Assembly: GCA_016859345.1 (NCBI GenBank)
Contig: CM029121.1
Location: 825,829-889,828, forward strand
Reading direction: 5' to 3'
DNA length: 64,000 bases
Source of the DNA: Istiophorus platypterus
Lineage: Eukaryota; Chordata; Actinopteri; Istiophoriformes; Istiophoridae
Shown: piece after piece, positions 50,930-64,000 of the stretch
Layout of the letters: the number at the start of each line of letters is the position of its first letter
Numbering within the stretch: position 1 is the first letter of the stretch
Program-made: the position numbers and the translations under genes
The notes under the pieces: generated by a model
Database searches by the model: none
The model's input: the letters and a program-made list of their open reading frames with translations, nothing else
Told to the model about the DNA's origin: nothing

Positions 50930-53900
50930 CTGCACGAAGAAGAGAAGGGAAAGTAAAAACTAAACACATGAATTTATACTTACATCAGTCAAAACCACTA
51001 CATTATTAATTCAAGGTCTTACAGATGGCTGTAATATCTAAAGAACTTGACTTGAGTCTGATGGAATATACAAAGAGAAGAAAAAACTGCCATCTGGATG
51101 GATGAAAAGACATCTAAAGCAGTTATAGTCGAAAAACAGAGTTTACGTATATCAGAGTTTATCAAGCAGAGAATAGTATATCAAAACCAGTTGGACCTTT
51201 TTGTTTAAATATACTAATCAGATTAGATGTTCTCAAAACTGAAAGCACATAAGTGTCTATGACCAAAATAATAAAAGCTTCAAATGGTACAGTATTCCAG
51301 ATGACTCTATCAGTGGACAAAGAATTACAACTTTCATAGAACAATATAACATTTTAGGTCTCCAGAAGGAGACTGTTAAACCAGCTGCTTTTGATCATGT
51401 ATGTGCAATATGTAGTGTAAGGGAGGACAAATACTCAACACACTGATCCATTTTTTTTTTAAGAGAGTCATTCAAAAAAACGGTTTCAAGAATTGGACAT
51501 GCTGAACAATCTAATCCAGAAGATTAATAGCAAGAAGCCAAGGGGGACCTTAAAGCCAAATTACAGTATACCTAAAATTGTAGCTAAAAGAGTGATTAGT
51601 GCAGGGCTGATCTATATCAATTACAGTTTCATAATCCCTGCTGACCATAGTAATTATACAGTACTTTTGATCTATTTTAGCCTGTTTGAAGATTACATCC
51701 AAAAAAATGGAGTCAGTTAATATGAATTTAATGTGATTTTTTTTTTAACGGCTTCATTAATAATACTCCTTCTATAATATAAATACATCAGACTTCTTTA
51801 ATGGTACATTAAGAGATCTAAACCTTGAAATATATTATTGGAATATTTATTGGCTGTTATTCTGTATCTAAAGAGTTATTAGTTCTAGCTTGCTGATTAT
51901 AAAAGTCAGTTTCTATTATGACATGCTTAGTTCTGAGTTCCTGGGAGGATACAATGATAAAATTATTAACTCAAGGTAACCATTCATTTTAAAAGGATTA
52001 CAGAGTGCAGAGTGAAGCAGAAATGGTTAATACGCTACAGACTGCCGAGGGTGAAATCAACTCACACACGTAATGGTGATGTACTGGAAAGTCAAGGAGG
52101 GTGGGCATATTGTTTTTGAATAACTAAATCGGAGTGAAATTAATACAGATATTTAATTTCGCACCTTTCTCCCTCAATCCAGACAGCTTGTAAATTAATT
52201 TCTATTAGGTTGTGTTGAACTAACAGGGGGATTGTTTCAGAGCTAAAGATGTGACTAGGGGCGTATATATTTACAATACTGGAACAAAAGGAGTCTATAA
52301 TCTATACAAAGCACACAACAATACCCGTGAATAAAGAAGCTTGTAGAAAAAGGGAGAGGCAATTTTTCTAATTCTGTTAATTTCACTTCCAAAGCAATTA
52401 AAAGCAAGCAGAGATAATGCTGGGAAACAATCACCGACTGAGAAAGTGTTTCTGTCTTTGTAAATGAAACATCTTTAGGCTAATTTCAACTTCCACGCCT
52501 GCATGGTTCACTCTAATTTCAGATAAAATGAACACAGCAAGATTTGGACCTTCATAAAGAAAAAAGAGTAGAGGAGAGAGGAAAAAAAAAATCGATCCTG
52601 TGTACAATATTTTTAGAATTAGGTCTATGTCGGCTGAGCTTTGCTAGATCTAATTTTCAGTATCTATAAGGACATTTTCATACAATTAATTTTCCTTTAA
52701 TCATAATTGTACAAATGGGGTTCTCTGTATAAAATTCCAATTATATTTCCTGTTTAAAATGTAAGTTTGAATTATGATTTCTTTCCTCATTACGGCTGTG
52801 GTTTAATGAATCAATCACTGCATCGCTGCTTTCAGACATCAAATTGTGCGGAAAAGTTTCAGCTCCACTTTCTCCCCTCTTTTATCCAAGGAGAAATATT
52901 CTCTCTTTCCCCTTCTTGTTCTGTCTCCGATAGTTGGCAGAAAGGATAGCTGGGCCTCTGTGATAAGTGCAGCACATTCTACTTCATTTGCTAGTTTAAA
53001 AGTTAAAGCCTGATTAATTGTAACTGTGTGATATCCACAGGAAAATTGGACTGAAACTCATTCAATAGATGGAGAAATAATAAAAGACATAGCCCACATA
53101 TGTATCTCCCCTAGAGGGACATGAATTAAGTTGAGACTTATCCGACAGCACAACTGAACCTCAGAGGTTATGAATTAAAGAAAGATCTAAACTGTTTATT
53201 AAAAAACCCTTGAGCTCACATTTATTTATTCTTCCAAAGTGGTTATCAGGCAAATAAAACTTTACATGAAACTTTTGGAAAAATGTTGAAAATAAAGCTC
53301 AGGAAATACACTACACCAGTGCCTGCACACAGAAGAATCCATGTTTTCAGACCTTTGACATCTACCTAAAGAGAATGCAGTGTGAGAGCTCTTGCGACTT
53401 GCTTGGAGCTGCAGGATCAGTAATGAATACACAGTGGCGCTAACACAGCATTTTTGCCCATTCACTCCTCATAATTCCCAATAATTTATCATAAGAGACT
53501 GTTTACAAGCAAACATGGCCTAGTCATGCTCTACACTTTAAAAATGGAACCATGTTTCTCACCTTTTTTTCGCATTGGCACCCCCTAGTAGTGAAAAGGC
53601 ATAAAGCTCTGCATTCTTATTTACGGTCTCAGTCTTTAGGCTGGAGCTAAATTAGGTTGCAATTAGATGGGAGCTGTAGCAGGTCAAATTGATTTGAAAA
53701 TACAAAAGTTTGTCTGTTCAAACATATGGACCCTGAACACTGCCCATATGTTCAAACATATAGACAATGTCCAAATATGGTGTGTACTGAGATTGGTGCA
53801 GCACAGATGAAAGACTCTTGACAGGGAGTCAAAAGTATAGCAAAAAATTCAAAATGCCAGAAAAACTTATAATGCAAAAAGGTATGACCTTTATCAACTA

Positions 53901-56459
53901 ATCAGCTTCATAACCTTAATCCATTGACACCAAAATTATCCTCTACACTTCACAGTTGCTAAGATATTAGCCAACAATATATTGCAATATTTGTTAGCTC
54001 ATTGCTCACCACACAGTGGTACTATCAATGCTAATTTTGAGTATTTATGTGAAATAACCAATACTTTTTAAATTTTTTTTGTTTTCTGTTTTTTTTAAAA
54101 TGCCAAATATTCTCTCCTTCCAATTTTGCAGTTGTGAGGATTGGCTGGTTTTCTTTTTTTGAACACAAGAATTTGACATATTTCTGTTCATATTCAAAAA
54201 AGTATTGAGATTCAATACCCAGACCTAACTGAGACCAAACTAAAGAGTTGATCTTAAAATGAAATTATGAGTTCATGTTGATTGAGGAAAAATCTAGTCC
54301 ACCACCAAGACGAGACCAAGATAGATATAGTAGCACAGCAATACTGGAGCTCCAATGCAAGTAGTCTGTCTTGGAGGTGTGGGGAGAGGCAGAACAAAGT
54401 GCTGCAGCTGATGAAGGCACCAAAGATACTGCTTTATTAACTCTACGTCCACATCAAACCTGCAGCAAGCAGCTCACTGATTAAACACAGAGACAACACA
54501 CATCAAACCTGCATGCTCAACAAGCCTGATTAAACAGACGCAAGCCTCACCGCTCCCACACTAATACCCACTGCAAAAAAAATACATTAGACCTGAAAGC
54601 AAAAGACGGGGAGGGAGGGAGAGGCGTACTTGTATCAGAAAATCACAGACTTGTGAAGAGAAACATAAAAAGAAGATATTTAGAGAAAGAAAAGAGGAGA
54701 GAATTGGAAGGAGAGGGGAATTTTTGAGCTTGAGAGAGAGAGAGAGAGAGAAACTAAGCAACCTGACACAGAGTCACGCACTGGAGAGGAGCCACTTATT
54801 GATCAGAGTGAAGAGAATTATCCACTACTGAGGAAATACTTTTAATCAACTTTGCACTTTAAACAACATCTCCCTCAATGCCGCATGAGCTCTTATCACA
54901 GCTCCGTGGCCTACAAGAGGAACCATCCAAACAGCCCGTGATATTCAGCTTCAATAAAAATCAGTTTTTTCTCCTCAGCCTTCAGGAACTGAGCTGCTAA
55001 CAACTCCCCATTGATTACTCTCGGGAGGAGGAACTCAAGCAAAGCGATAGATTTATTCCGACACATCTGAAATCCCTGGGCCTTATGGACCATCCTGAGC
55101 ATCTTCACATCTAATATGATGATGAAAGTAAAGTACAGAGAGTGCATTGGCAGGTGAAGGGTTGACACATAATAGGTGCTGGTAGTGAGGATGAGGCTCA
55201 ATAGTTAAGTGATCAACTTCTATCAGCTCTCTTTTAGATCTTCTGAAACTAATTTGTGTTGCTTTTTGTGAACCCTGCCTTTTGAATCCACACTTAGTTG
55301 GAGTTTCGAAATTTGGCTTTGGTTAATATAGGATACAAATCCTCTCACCGATTCAAATGCCAAATTAATGTATGCTTCAATTGTACACTCAATTCCGTTG
55401 AGGCGGAAAATCTCATTTAACTACATTGAGGAGCAACTGTCAGAATCTATCAAGCTATCCAGGGTTAAATTTTATTCATTCAATATTTTTTTGATGTCAC
55501 TAACCCTAGACTGATCAGATCTTAAATTGGTTTATTTGCTGTACCATTTCATACTATCACAGAAGCACTGGCTATAACTACCCATTTTCATTATGAGAAC
55601 TGCTTTTTATTTGTCACTTAGTCATTTGTCTATTGCATGCCAGAAAATGATGAACATTGTCCAGCCAAGAGCTGAAAGCTCAGATTTTCAATTTAATATT
55701 GGAGGTAAAAATTATTAATAAGCATCTATTTTGATAATTAATCGCAAAGATTACAAATGTTACTGTCTCTCAGCTGTGAGTACTCCCAGCTTTGCTTTGT
55801 CTTATTACTTGTTATGGTAAGCTAACAAGTGAAGGGTTTTTTCAAAATTGTCTGACTTTTCATAGACCCAAAGATTAACTGATTAATAGAAAAAAGTAAT
55901 AGGAAGATTATCTGACAATAAAAGTAATCTTATATTGCCCTATTTTACTGAATATTATACAACTTTAATATTAAAATTGCACTGTATTGTAGTTGCATCC
56001 CACAAAAATTCTAGATATGTACAAATACAATAATAGTAGCAATCTCTAAAGAGTAATTTCCATACTTAAATTATTAAGACGGCTGAATTTGAGTCTAAAA
56101 GAATTCTAGGAATTTATGGACTTTTAGGACCCTGTTTTTTATGCTCTGTTTACCTTTCAATGAAAAAAAAGCAATTCACTCAGTCTCCAACTCTCATCCC
56201 TTCTCTCATCCCTCATCTCTTTCCATTCCAACCTAGTCTCTCCTTTATATTCTTGCTTCCCTCTCTCTTTCTGTCATTATCTCTCCATTTTTCATCCCCT
56301 CTTATCCCCACTACCACCTCTTTTCTTCCTCTCTGTCCCCTTTCAATATTGCTGGCGCTCCTATTCCCTATCCCTTATAGTCCATTACCTTCCCTCCCTC
56401 TCGCATTCTCTTTCTCTCCCTCCCCTGCATCCCCCTTTTTTTACTGTGAAAAAGCATAG

Positions 56460-56660
56460 TGACTGGGAGCGTCACTCTGTGCGGATAGCTGGGAGCCGTT
56501 GGCGGTTATCGGCTCCTGCAGACTCTCTCTGCTGGTCTGATCTGTCTCCTCTTCATTAAGCAAATACGCCGACGTGGAAATGAAAACATAATAGCTATTT
56601 GATTTCCAGAGAGATATTTTGCATATTGGTTTGGAGCTGATAGCGGAATTTCATCAAGTC
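56460..56660. promoter_or_regulatory. Candidate conserved non-coding patch
   Basis: Unique sequence with balanced base composition, containing GGTTATCGGC, TCATTAAGCAAATACG, TTGATTTCC, TTTTGCATATTGG and GCTGATAGCGG. It looks unlike the AT-rich intron around it. A GC-rich CCGCCA patch follows at 56695-56760. No splice-compatible exon found. Confidence 0.2.
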
Positions 56661-58620
56661 ATTTTTTTTCTTTCCTTCTCTCTTCTCTCCCTATCCCGCC
56701 ACCACCACCGCCGCCACTGCCGCCCTTCACCCCTCCTCCGCCACCACCACCATCTCCCTTCTTCCCCTTCCCTCCATCCCCACGCTTTAAAAAACTGATT
56801 TACTGAGCTAGGCTGGCTTTCAGCTAGATTTCTTTACATTACTGGGAAGAAAAAAAAAGAGGCCGAGTGAGAGAAATCTAGTTCCCCAGAAAGACTACTT
56901 AAACGATTAAATATCCCCCCATTCCAATCTTTTTTTCTCTCTCTCCCTTTTTGATAACAAGGAAGAAAATTTAAAGAATTCACAGTACTTTAGGTTGACT
57001 ATACTAATCAAAGACATGAGTGAGAAAATTAACTCCTTAATGAGCACAGCCATCTTCCTGATAAAGGTCCTGGGGAGACAGCGGGGTGGGACACTGGAAG
57101 AACCTTAGGAGACAGCCATAGACAGAGGGAGAGATAGGAATTGATAGAGTAGGCCACCATATAGATGGAGTTTAATCCAAACAGAATGAGTGAGACTTGA
57201 CATCATGCAGGAGTAACAATTAGTTTCCCTTCTTCTCTTAAGGAGGAGATTCTTGCTTCTTGGGCATGAGGAGGGCAGGTAAAGAGACAGCGGTAATACC
57301 GCCCTCATAATGCCACAGATACGCACAGTGCTTTGTATCAGTACTGGCCATGATGGATGGTCCAGCAGCAAGGTATCCATTATGTCCCCAGAGAGAAAAA
57401 TTTGCCCCAGAGGAGAGGAAAGGATCAGCAGCCTTTTCATAGCAGGTCTATCTGCTAGTCTGGCGCCTCTCAGGAGGACTATTCACTGGCCCGAGCCCAC
57501 TGAAATAAATCTCCCCGCTGCTGCTTTCCATGTTGGAACACCATGTTGCTTCAGAGCTGATAGTGGTCCTGCCATATTATAGCTGCAGTTCCACGAATAC
57601 TGTATTACTTACACATACAGTGGTCTAGATACACACATCTTTGTCAAAGCATTGTGAGTGAGGAAAGAGGTTCCTTCTAAAGCACTATTAAGAACTCTAG
57701 TTGTAACTAACGCTGAAATGTTTATAACATCAATTATTTATTGGGCAGATAAGTCTGTTGTTCTACAATATTATTATTGTGGGGAAAAAAAAACAACAAC
57801 AATACTTTAATCCACCTCCCTATACCTTCTGAGCCCACTGGCTACTGCAGACATAATTCTTCAGACTGTAATCTTAAAAAGCTCAGTCATTTCCTAGAAC
57901 AGGTGAACACAGTAGATTTTAGCAAATGTTACTCCAACAGGAGAAATTTTATTGTGACTAATTTCAGTGGTGGATCACTATAAAACTGGAGCACTATTAT
58001 TCTCAAAATTTTAAAATCTTATTCTACCATTGATTAAAATTATAAAATATAATTTATAATCAAATTGTGTGAAAACTGATAATAAATCAGTAGAGTACTT
58101 TAATGTGGGTAGGGGAAAAAATAAATATATTTTAGAGCCCAGCAATCCTGGTTTTGTAAGGCCAAAACTGATGTGTGTAACTGAGAGTTTTTAAAATCTG
58201 TTAAAAATAAACTAGCCAGTCTTCTTTTATTTCTTCCATTTTTTTAATGACAAATTTTCTGAGAGGGAAATTCTATAGTTGAAAAATAGATTTAAATACA
58301 CCCTAATCTAAGATGGGTTCCACACAGTATACTTTACCCTGTGCAACTTCATTGGGATCATGTTTATGTAAAGTGACATGAGGTCAGATATTGCTGTGGT
58401 GCTGATATTTAATCAGCTAACTGCCATGGCAGAGCAAATGTAGGTGACTGCTGGAAATACTTTATATATATTTAATATAATATCTTAATGACACAGAGAA
58501 ACTGCATTTAATTTGAATCAGTTACCATGGCCAATACCTTAATCCACTTATGAAAGTCTGCACGCATTACACCGATACCAGTCCACTGTGGCAGATCAGT
58601 GCATCACTAAATATCAGCAG

Positions 58621-58623
<3 letters not shown>

Positions 58624-58693
<70 letters not shown>

Positions 58694-58712
58694 GAGAGAG
58701 AGAGAGAGAGAG
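58624..58712. repeat. (TA)n followed by (GA)n
   Basis: About 18 TA units switch abruptly to GA units at 58661, with a single GTGA interruption. Confidence 0.95.
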
Positions 58713-59764
58713 AATAAAGTCTGTCATGCATCTCCCTCACAATGCGTAGTGTGGAGACATCTCATTATGTCTTTGATCAAGTATTTCCTCGGGTATTCTG
58801 TTTCACAACCGTTTCTTTTCTGGCAGCACTTCAGACGCATTCACCCAACAAACTGTTTCATTATCCTCAAGGATGCCTCACTCCCACATACAGCACAGAA
58901 CAGCAGACTGCAGTTTAAATACGGTTCCTCTGAAAATCTAAAGAAGAGTCAAAATGTGTGAATTATGATGAGGACTATGGGAATGACAGGGTGTGTATGT
59001 TGCCGACACATATTTCTTAAAAGAAGAACAACCACATTTCATGTTAAAGAAGTAAATTTGAAATAATCAAAGTTCACATTCCTGTTTCCCATGCTACGTT
59101 ATTATGAGCAGGGCACAAGTTCCTCATGTCTCACATTAGACTGCATGTTCAAAAAACTTGTCAAATGGAGACGGGTAGCACCATACTGACAGACACCATG
59201 CCTACTATCTGCCCAGGAACATGTAGTTCACCCAGGAACTAGGCAGTACAGGGCAAATAATTCAGCACACAACTTTTTTTGGTCCAGTCTACCCCTGGCA
59301 GGCAGGAAATGATGGAAGAGGAATGACATGTTCTGTGGCCAGATACAAACTAGTGATGCTGTGGTTAATGGTTGGCACGTTATCACTGGCCACCAGGACA
59401 CCCCAAATACCATATATCAATATCTATGACTCCATCTGCATATCAAGTCACTCTTTGCAATGGTAGGGCCTTTCCAGGGCTTGCAGCCACCCTGTATATA
59501 GAGTGTAAAATGTGTTTGTATGATCTACAGTACAATTTAATCTGTTACTCCTTGTCTTAGCAGGTTATATGGAAAATAAAAAAATGAGCTGCTGATACTA
59601 AATATTCTACGTCTTTTTAATTTAACAACAGGTGGTTTAAAAAAAAAAAGAAATGAAAAGAAGGAGGGGACGTGTTTGAAGGGAGGGAGATAGAGAGCAG
59701 TTACTATGCAGCCCAAGCTGAGACCCTGGACTATTGAAGTCAGGCATGCAGACGAGAAAGCCAG

Positions 59765-59792
59765 CCGATAAGCCCAGCTGATAAACGATAGA
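59765..59792. promoter_or_regulatory. Three GATA cores within 25 bp, intron 1
   Basis: CCGATAAG, CTGATAAA and CGATAGAA follow one another in the same orientation. Only the middle one is a full WGATAR. Possibly an intronic enhancer; inference from motifs. Confidence 0.25.
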
Positions 59793-60201
59793 AAATAGCA
59801 GCAGATTTGAACTTTCCCACCGTCCTAAGATCCACAGGGGGAGGTGGGTTGATATAACTACTTATTGAATGTCTTCCTATCTACACCAAGTGCCCACCCC
59901 CACCCCCCGAACCCCCTCCAAAACCCAACAAGGCCACAAGTGGAGCAAGGATACAAGGTTGATATATAGAAATACACAAACTCTCTCACAGCAGGGTTCC
60001 CACTGCTGAACACTGCCAGGACTCTACTGTAGTGAACGCTGGTGATACCATGACCAGTGGGAACACACACACACAACTAGAGAATTATCTACATAATTAC
60101 ACACTGAAGAATTTAAGAGTTAAAATAACCAAAAAGATTCATTGAGAGGTCAAGGGAAGGTCATCAAGAGCTAACCATTTCTTTAGACACATGCGTGCAC
60201 A

Positions 60202-60217
60202 GACACACAGACACACA

Positions 60218-60288
<71 letters not shown>
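60202..60288. repeat. (CA)n microsatellite
   Basis: CA array preceded by ACACAGAC units. Confidence 0.95.
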
Positions 60289-60454
60289 GGTCATAAATTC
60301 TGTGAAGTCTACCCATCATCATTCCATCCTCAAATCATACCACAGACAGTGTTTCTTTCCATATCTCTGCTCCTCTCCCTTGATATAAAAGACTCAGCCT
60401 TGAGTAAAATGGTGAGAGTTTTCAGACACTCATACATACAGACAAATACTCACA

Positions 60455-60513
60455 TGCACACACAAACACATGCACGCACTCACGCACGCACGCACACGCA
60501 CACACACACACAC
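60455..60513. repeat. CA/CG microsatellite
   Basis: CA array with CACGCACGCACG interruptions. Confidence 0.88.
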
Positions 60514-62756
60514 AAACAATTTGGTGAAATAAGGTCATTGCCGACATGGTTTTGGCTGTGAAATTCATTGATAGGATCCATTCACAAGGTCTACAGGGCA
60601 GGCGTTCTTTGGCACTGGTATGACTGTAATTCTCTGATTCTCACACAGCAGTATAGGTGTGACTCTGGCCATATCCTATATGCAAAAACACACCACATAT
60701 ACCAAAAACCACATACAGTTACTTTAACTTTGTATATATTCAGAACTTTAAGGATTCATTTCAGGGTTTTTTATGTAACTCGGCAGGTTAAAAGAAAACT
60801 CTATAGCATTCAGGTTTATGGCAGCTAAGAACAGGGCTGCTTGTGTAACTGCCTCAACTTTGTTATTGACACTAGCTCATCTTAGCTGTCAAGCTCTTTT
60901 TACCAGTGTTGTAAAAAACAGTGTATAAATAAAGTGCTAATATAATAGACATTTAATTTTTTTTCATACAATTGCAGACCCAAATGATTCCATAATTGCT
61001 ATTATCTTAAATTACCGTTCAGTCAAAGTCAAAAGTTCTAACTTTTCCTGTTCCACTTGTTTATTCTTGAAATGTATCACACTTCAAGTTGATGGTAATT
61101 AAATACTGAGTCCCTCTGAATGACTTAATTCAACCAAGGACAGGTATCAAGAACAACACTCAAAATTAATCCTAATGCTGATTTATGTCTGCTAAATGTT
61201 TAAATATACACCTTTTTGCAAATATTTTAGAAATAACTAAATCATAAAATGCTAATATGTCATAGCTGCAGGTTTAACAGCTTGTTGTGTCATTTTTCAC
61301 AATAATACAAAAAAAAAAACTGCAGTTCTTCCACTGACTGCTAGATAATAGTTTCAAGTTGAAAAAATTCTTTAAATCTCTTGAAATAAAAAGCCAATTA
61401 CCATTTTTTACAAGATATTTTCATCTCAAGAGCTAAATTATCTTCTGCTAATTTATATTTTGGTTTTAAATTATACAAACTGTTCCATTAAAGAAAAATC
61501 AAAAACAAGACTTTTTCAACAGTTAGGTATTCTATTTATAATTCTCTGATATGAGCTTTATAGAGAGAACTCTATCAATAGTATAAAGGCCCAGTAAAAA
61601 CAGAAGTGTTAAGTTGGATAGTCTAACAGTGACATGTTGGCATTTTCCACTTTTGTACACAAATTCATTAGTAAGCTTGTTTAAGTTAGCTCTGTTGCTA
61701 ATGGGAAAATGAGTTCACACTACTTTTCCAAAAGACATCTTTATACCATCTAAACTTCTCCCACAATGGTTTGCTTTTTTGTGGATCAGTTTGTAAGGTT
61801 AGGTTTTAAGGTTTCATAGTTAATTCAGCACAGTCAAGACAGCTTCCTATTACTCAACAGCGCAAATCTGCGCATCAAAGCTCACCAGAGTTGAACGTAA
61901 GCAAAATATTGGTACAGATTTACTTCACACCCACAAAACAGTGGACAAAATAACAGCCATTAAATTGGAATAAATAGATTTTCCACAAAATTACACCAAT
62001 TCTGCTCCCAATTTCACTCTCCATAATGTAAGCAAGCCAACTAAAAGGTTCCACTTAGCTAGCTTCACACTGAGCAACTTGACAACCTGGTTTTCAAATG
62101 GTTGTCAGAGGCAGGATGGTATAAAGGCCAGTCTTTCATTTCTTTTTTAAATGATTTTATTAAGTCTTGATAAAATGGACATTTGGTAGCATGGTAGCTT
62201 TACTGACAGGAGTTCTATGCCAACACTCAACACCTCCTGCATTCCAACCAAGCTTCAACTCTCTGCAAATTTGGGCAATTACATGTAAAGTCACCGACAC
62301 TTTTTTAAACAATCTAACCTAGAACAAATAGACAAATGGTCACAACAGCCTTATAGGCAAAATAGCAATACTTTATATTTATATTGTTGCTTCACAAAAG
62401 ATTTACATTTACATATCCTGTATGTACCATATTCAACTAACGTGCCGCTTTCATTTCTTTCACAGTAAATCATCAATATATTTCACCATACACTCCACTT
62501 TGCCAACATGTCAATGTTGTTTTGATAACAAGGTTGTGTGTCATCTGCTGATATAATGCATTATGTTAACAGAAAAAAGGCCAGATGAGAAAGGAGAGCT
62601 GAAACCTACAGGAGACATCAGATCTATGCAGATCAGACACTTAAATGTATGGCCCAGTTAGCAACATGAGACATTTCTCAAAGTGTGCACAGTTTGGAGA
62701 ATCTGTTCTCAAGCATTTGCATGTATTTGACTTTTAGTTCGATTTGTGTCTGCCTC

Positions 62757-62761
<5 letters not shown>

Positions 62762-62809
<48 letters not shown>
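62762..62809. repeat. (GT)n microsatellite
   Basis: Pure TG array of about 24 units. Confidence 0.95.
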
Positions 62810-62810
<1 letters not shown>

Positions 62811-63423
62811 ATGACATAATAAGCCTGATTGCAATCCCTGCCCCTTGATCTCAACCTTGAATAAAGATGGGAGGCAGATGAGATTATAAAGGCATGCAGG
62901 AGGAAAAAGAGGGACTCCCTCCACTGTGTTTCTGTGTCACTTACCCTAGAACACCACATCTTTATGAAGAACCAGCTTTGTGTTCATATCACTGCAAATG
63001 CTGCAGACATTGTGAGGAAATATGTTCACACTAGAGAAAACTAAGATCTATGACTGATGAGGTCTGGGATTCTGTAAGATAAAGTGATCAAGAGCATCCA
63101 TGTAGCTTTCTAATCTGTTTATTGTCTTTTAAAACAGACAATTTCATATTAAAAATTTTCTCTGAACTTAGAAACAAACTTTTCCTTCAGTTCCTCTCTT
63201 TCCAGGTTTCTTACTATCATTCACCTTTTCCTGCTCTCCCACATTTCTGGATTCTCTCTTCCACTGTCTAGTTTCACTTACTCATCTTCCTTCTTTGTTT
63301 AGCTAACTCATCCTCCTCCTCCTCCCGATCATCCTCTCAAGTACTGTGGCCTTCATGTTTTCTTTTTATCCAAGTCCCAATGCTGAAACGTCATGTTAAC
63401 TGTATACCTACAAAGGAGGAAGC

Positions 63424-63426
<3 letters not shown>

Positions 63427-63465
<39 letters not shown>
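63427..63465. repeat. (CA)n microsatellite
   Basis: Pure CA array of about 19 units. Confidence 0.95.
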
Positions 63466-63467
<2 letters not shown>

Positions 63468-64000
63468 TGTTTCTGCTTGTCCCATAGACTAAACATACTG
63501 ATGGAGGGAGGGAAAACAGCTCTGGCAAACAGAGACAAAAACATAACTAAGAATGTAACAAGAACTGCCCTGGAGATGGTTTGTGTGTGTTTCTGTATGT
63601 GTGTGGTATGCACAGAAGGGACTGGACTAGGGGCCTTTCCATTTGCTTTATTAGGGATATGATGCAGTTTTAATTGATATACAGTGTTCAAGGTGTGGGG
63701 AATTTGCACGTCCTGGTACTGTCTGAGTACTGGAGTTTCCTTCCACACTCTGGGGGGGCTCAAAACCTCGAGGATAAGCAGCTATATTGTAACTAGTAGG
63801 GAAGGGAATATATGACCTGTTCCAGTTGAGAACTGGTTCCAAAAAAAAACATTGGAATTTTATGCCTCAGAATTAATTTGTTTTGTTGATCCTGAAACGT
63901 TTTACTGACAGTCATAGCCAGTTGTTCTTTTTGACAACTTTGATGAGAGGAAGTAGCAGAACTATCCTTCTGGTCACGAAAAGAGAAAAAAAAAATTACC

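Larger units (their letters stand above)
50930..64000 (-). other. Intron 1 of the FOG/ZFPM gene (partial), exon 1 not found
   Basis: This is the upstream side of the exon 2 acceptor. Exon 1 should encode the short basic start motif MSRRKQS-PRQIK and end in phase 1; I found no such sequence here, so it probably lies beyond 64000. Contents: TA/GA compound repeat at 58624-58712; CA repeats at 60202-60288, 60455-60513, 62762-62809 and 63427-63465; a CCGCCA-rich patch at 56695-56760; a pyrimidine-rich tract at 56180-56450. Unique candidate regulatory patches lie at 52140-52960, 56460-56660, 57290-57590 and 59745-59800. I see nothing identifiable in 53000-56150 or 60600-62700. Confidence 0.6.

Noticed and set aside
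50930..64000. FOG exon 1 (MSRRKQS-PRQIK motif)
   Set aside because: Searched for by eye on the minus strand; no match found, so not annotated.

Overview
The window looks like vertebrate, most likely ray-finned fish (probably spiny-rayed teleost), nuclear DNA. It is AT-rich, almost entirely non-coding, full of long CA/GT microsatellites, and carries several Tc1-like DNA transposons and other dispersed repeats whose consensus I recognise from fish genomes. No bacterial or viral gene organisation is present.

The only host gene I can support is on the minus strand. Three short exons with good splice signals and matching reading phases encode the acidic N-terminal part of a Friend-of-GATA (FOG/ZFPM) zinc-finger cofactor. 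They are exon 2 (50783-50929), exon 3 (44232-44363) and exon 4 (13513-13646). I favour zfpm1 (FOG1) over zfpm2 (FOG2), because the start of exon 2, the acidic stretch before W-x-GP-[DE]-x-LEL and the tail of exon 4 read more like mammalian FOG1. The paralogue call is not certain. Exon 1 (the NuRD-binding N-terminus) must lie beyond the right edge. The PR-like region and zinc-finger exons must lie beyond the left edge.

Layout: 1-13512 is part of intron 4; 13647-44231 is intron 3 (30.6 kb), which holds most of the transposons; 44364-50782 is intron 2, with a compound microsatellite of about 0.6 kb ending about 60 bp from the exon 2 splice donor; 50930-64000 is part of intron 1. Intron 3 contains one young-looking, complete Tc1-like element (31903-33526) with an open transposase frame and near-identical 214-bp terminal repeats. 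It also contains at least three decayed Tc1 relatives (19.0-20.4, 23.1-23.8 and 34.3-35.1 kb), a lone Tc1-like end (36.0 kb), older dispersed repeats and a diverged tandem duplication (27.5-29.3 kb).

The introns also contain compact, non-repetitive stretches with clustered GATA motifs and one triple DR1 nuclear-receptor-type site. These are candidate regulatory elements, which would be reasonable in a gene for a GATA cofactor, but they are inference from motif content only. I found no tRNA, rRNA, CRISPR array or wholly novel gene system.
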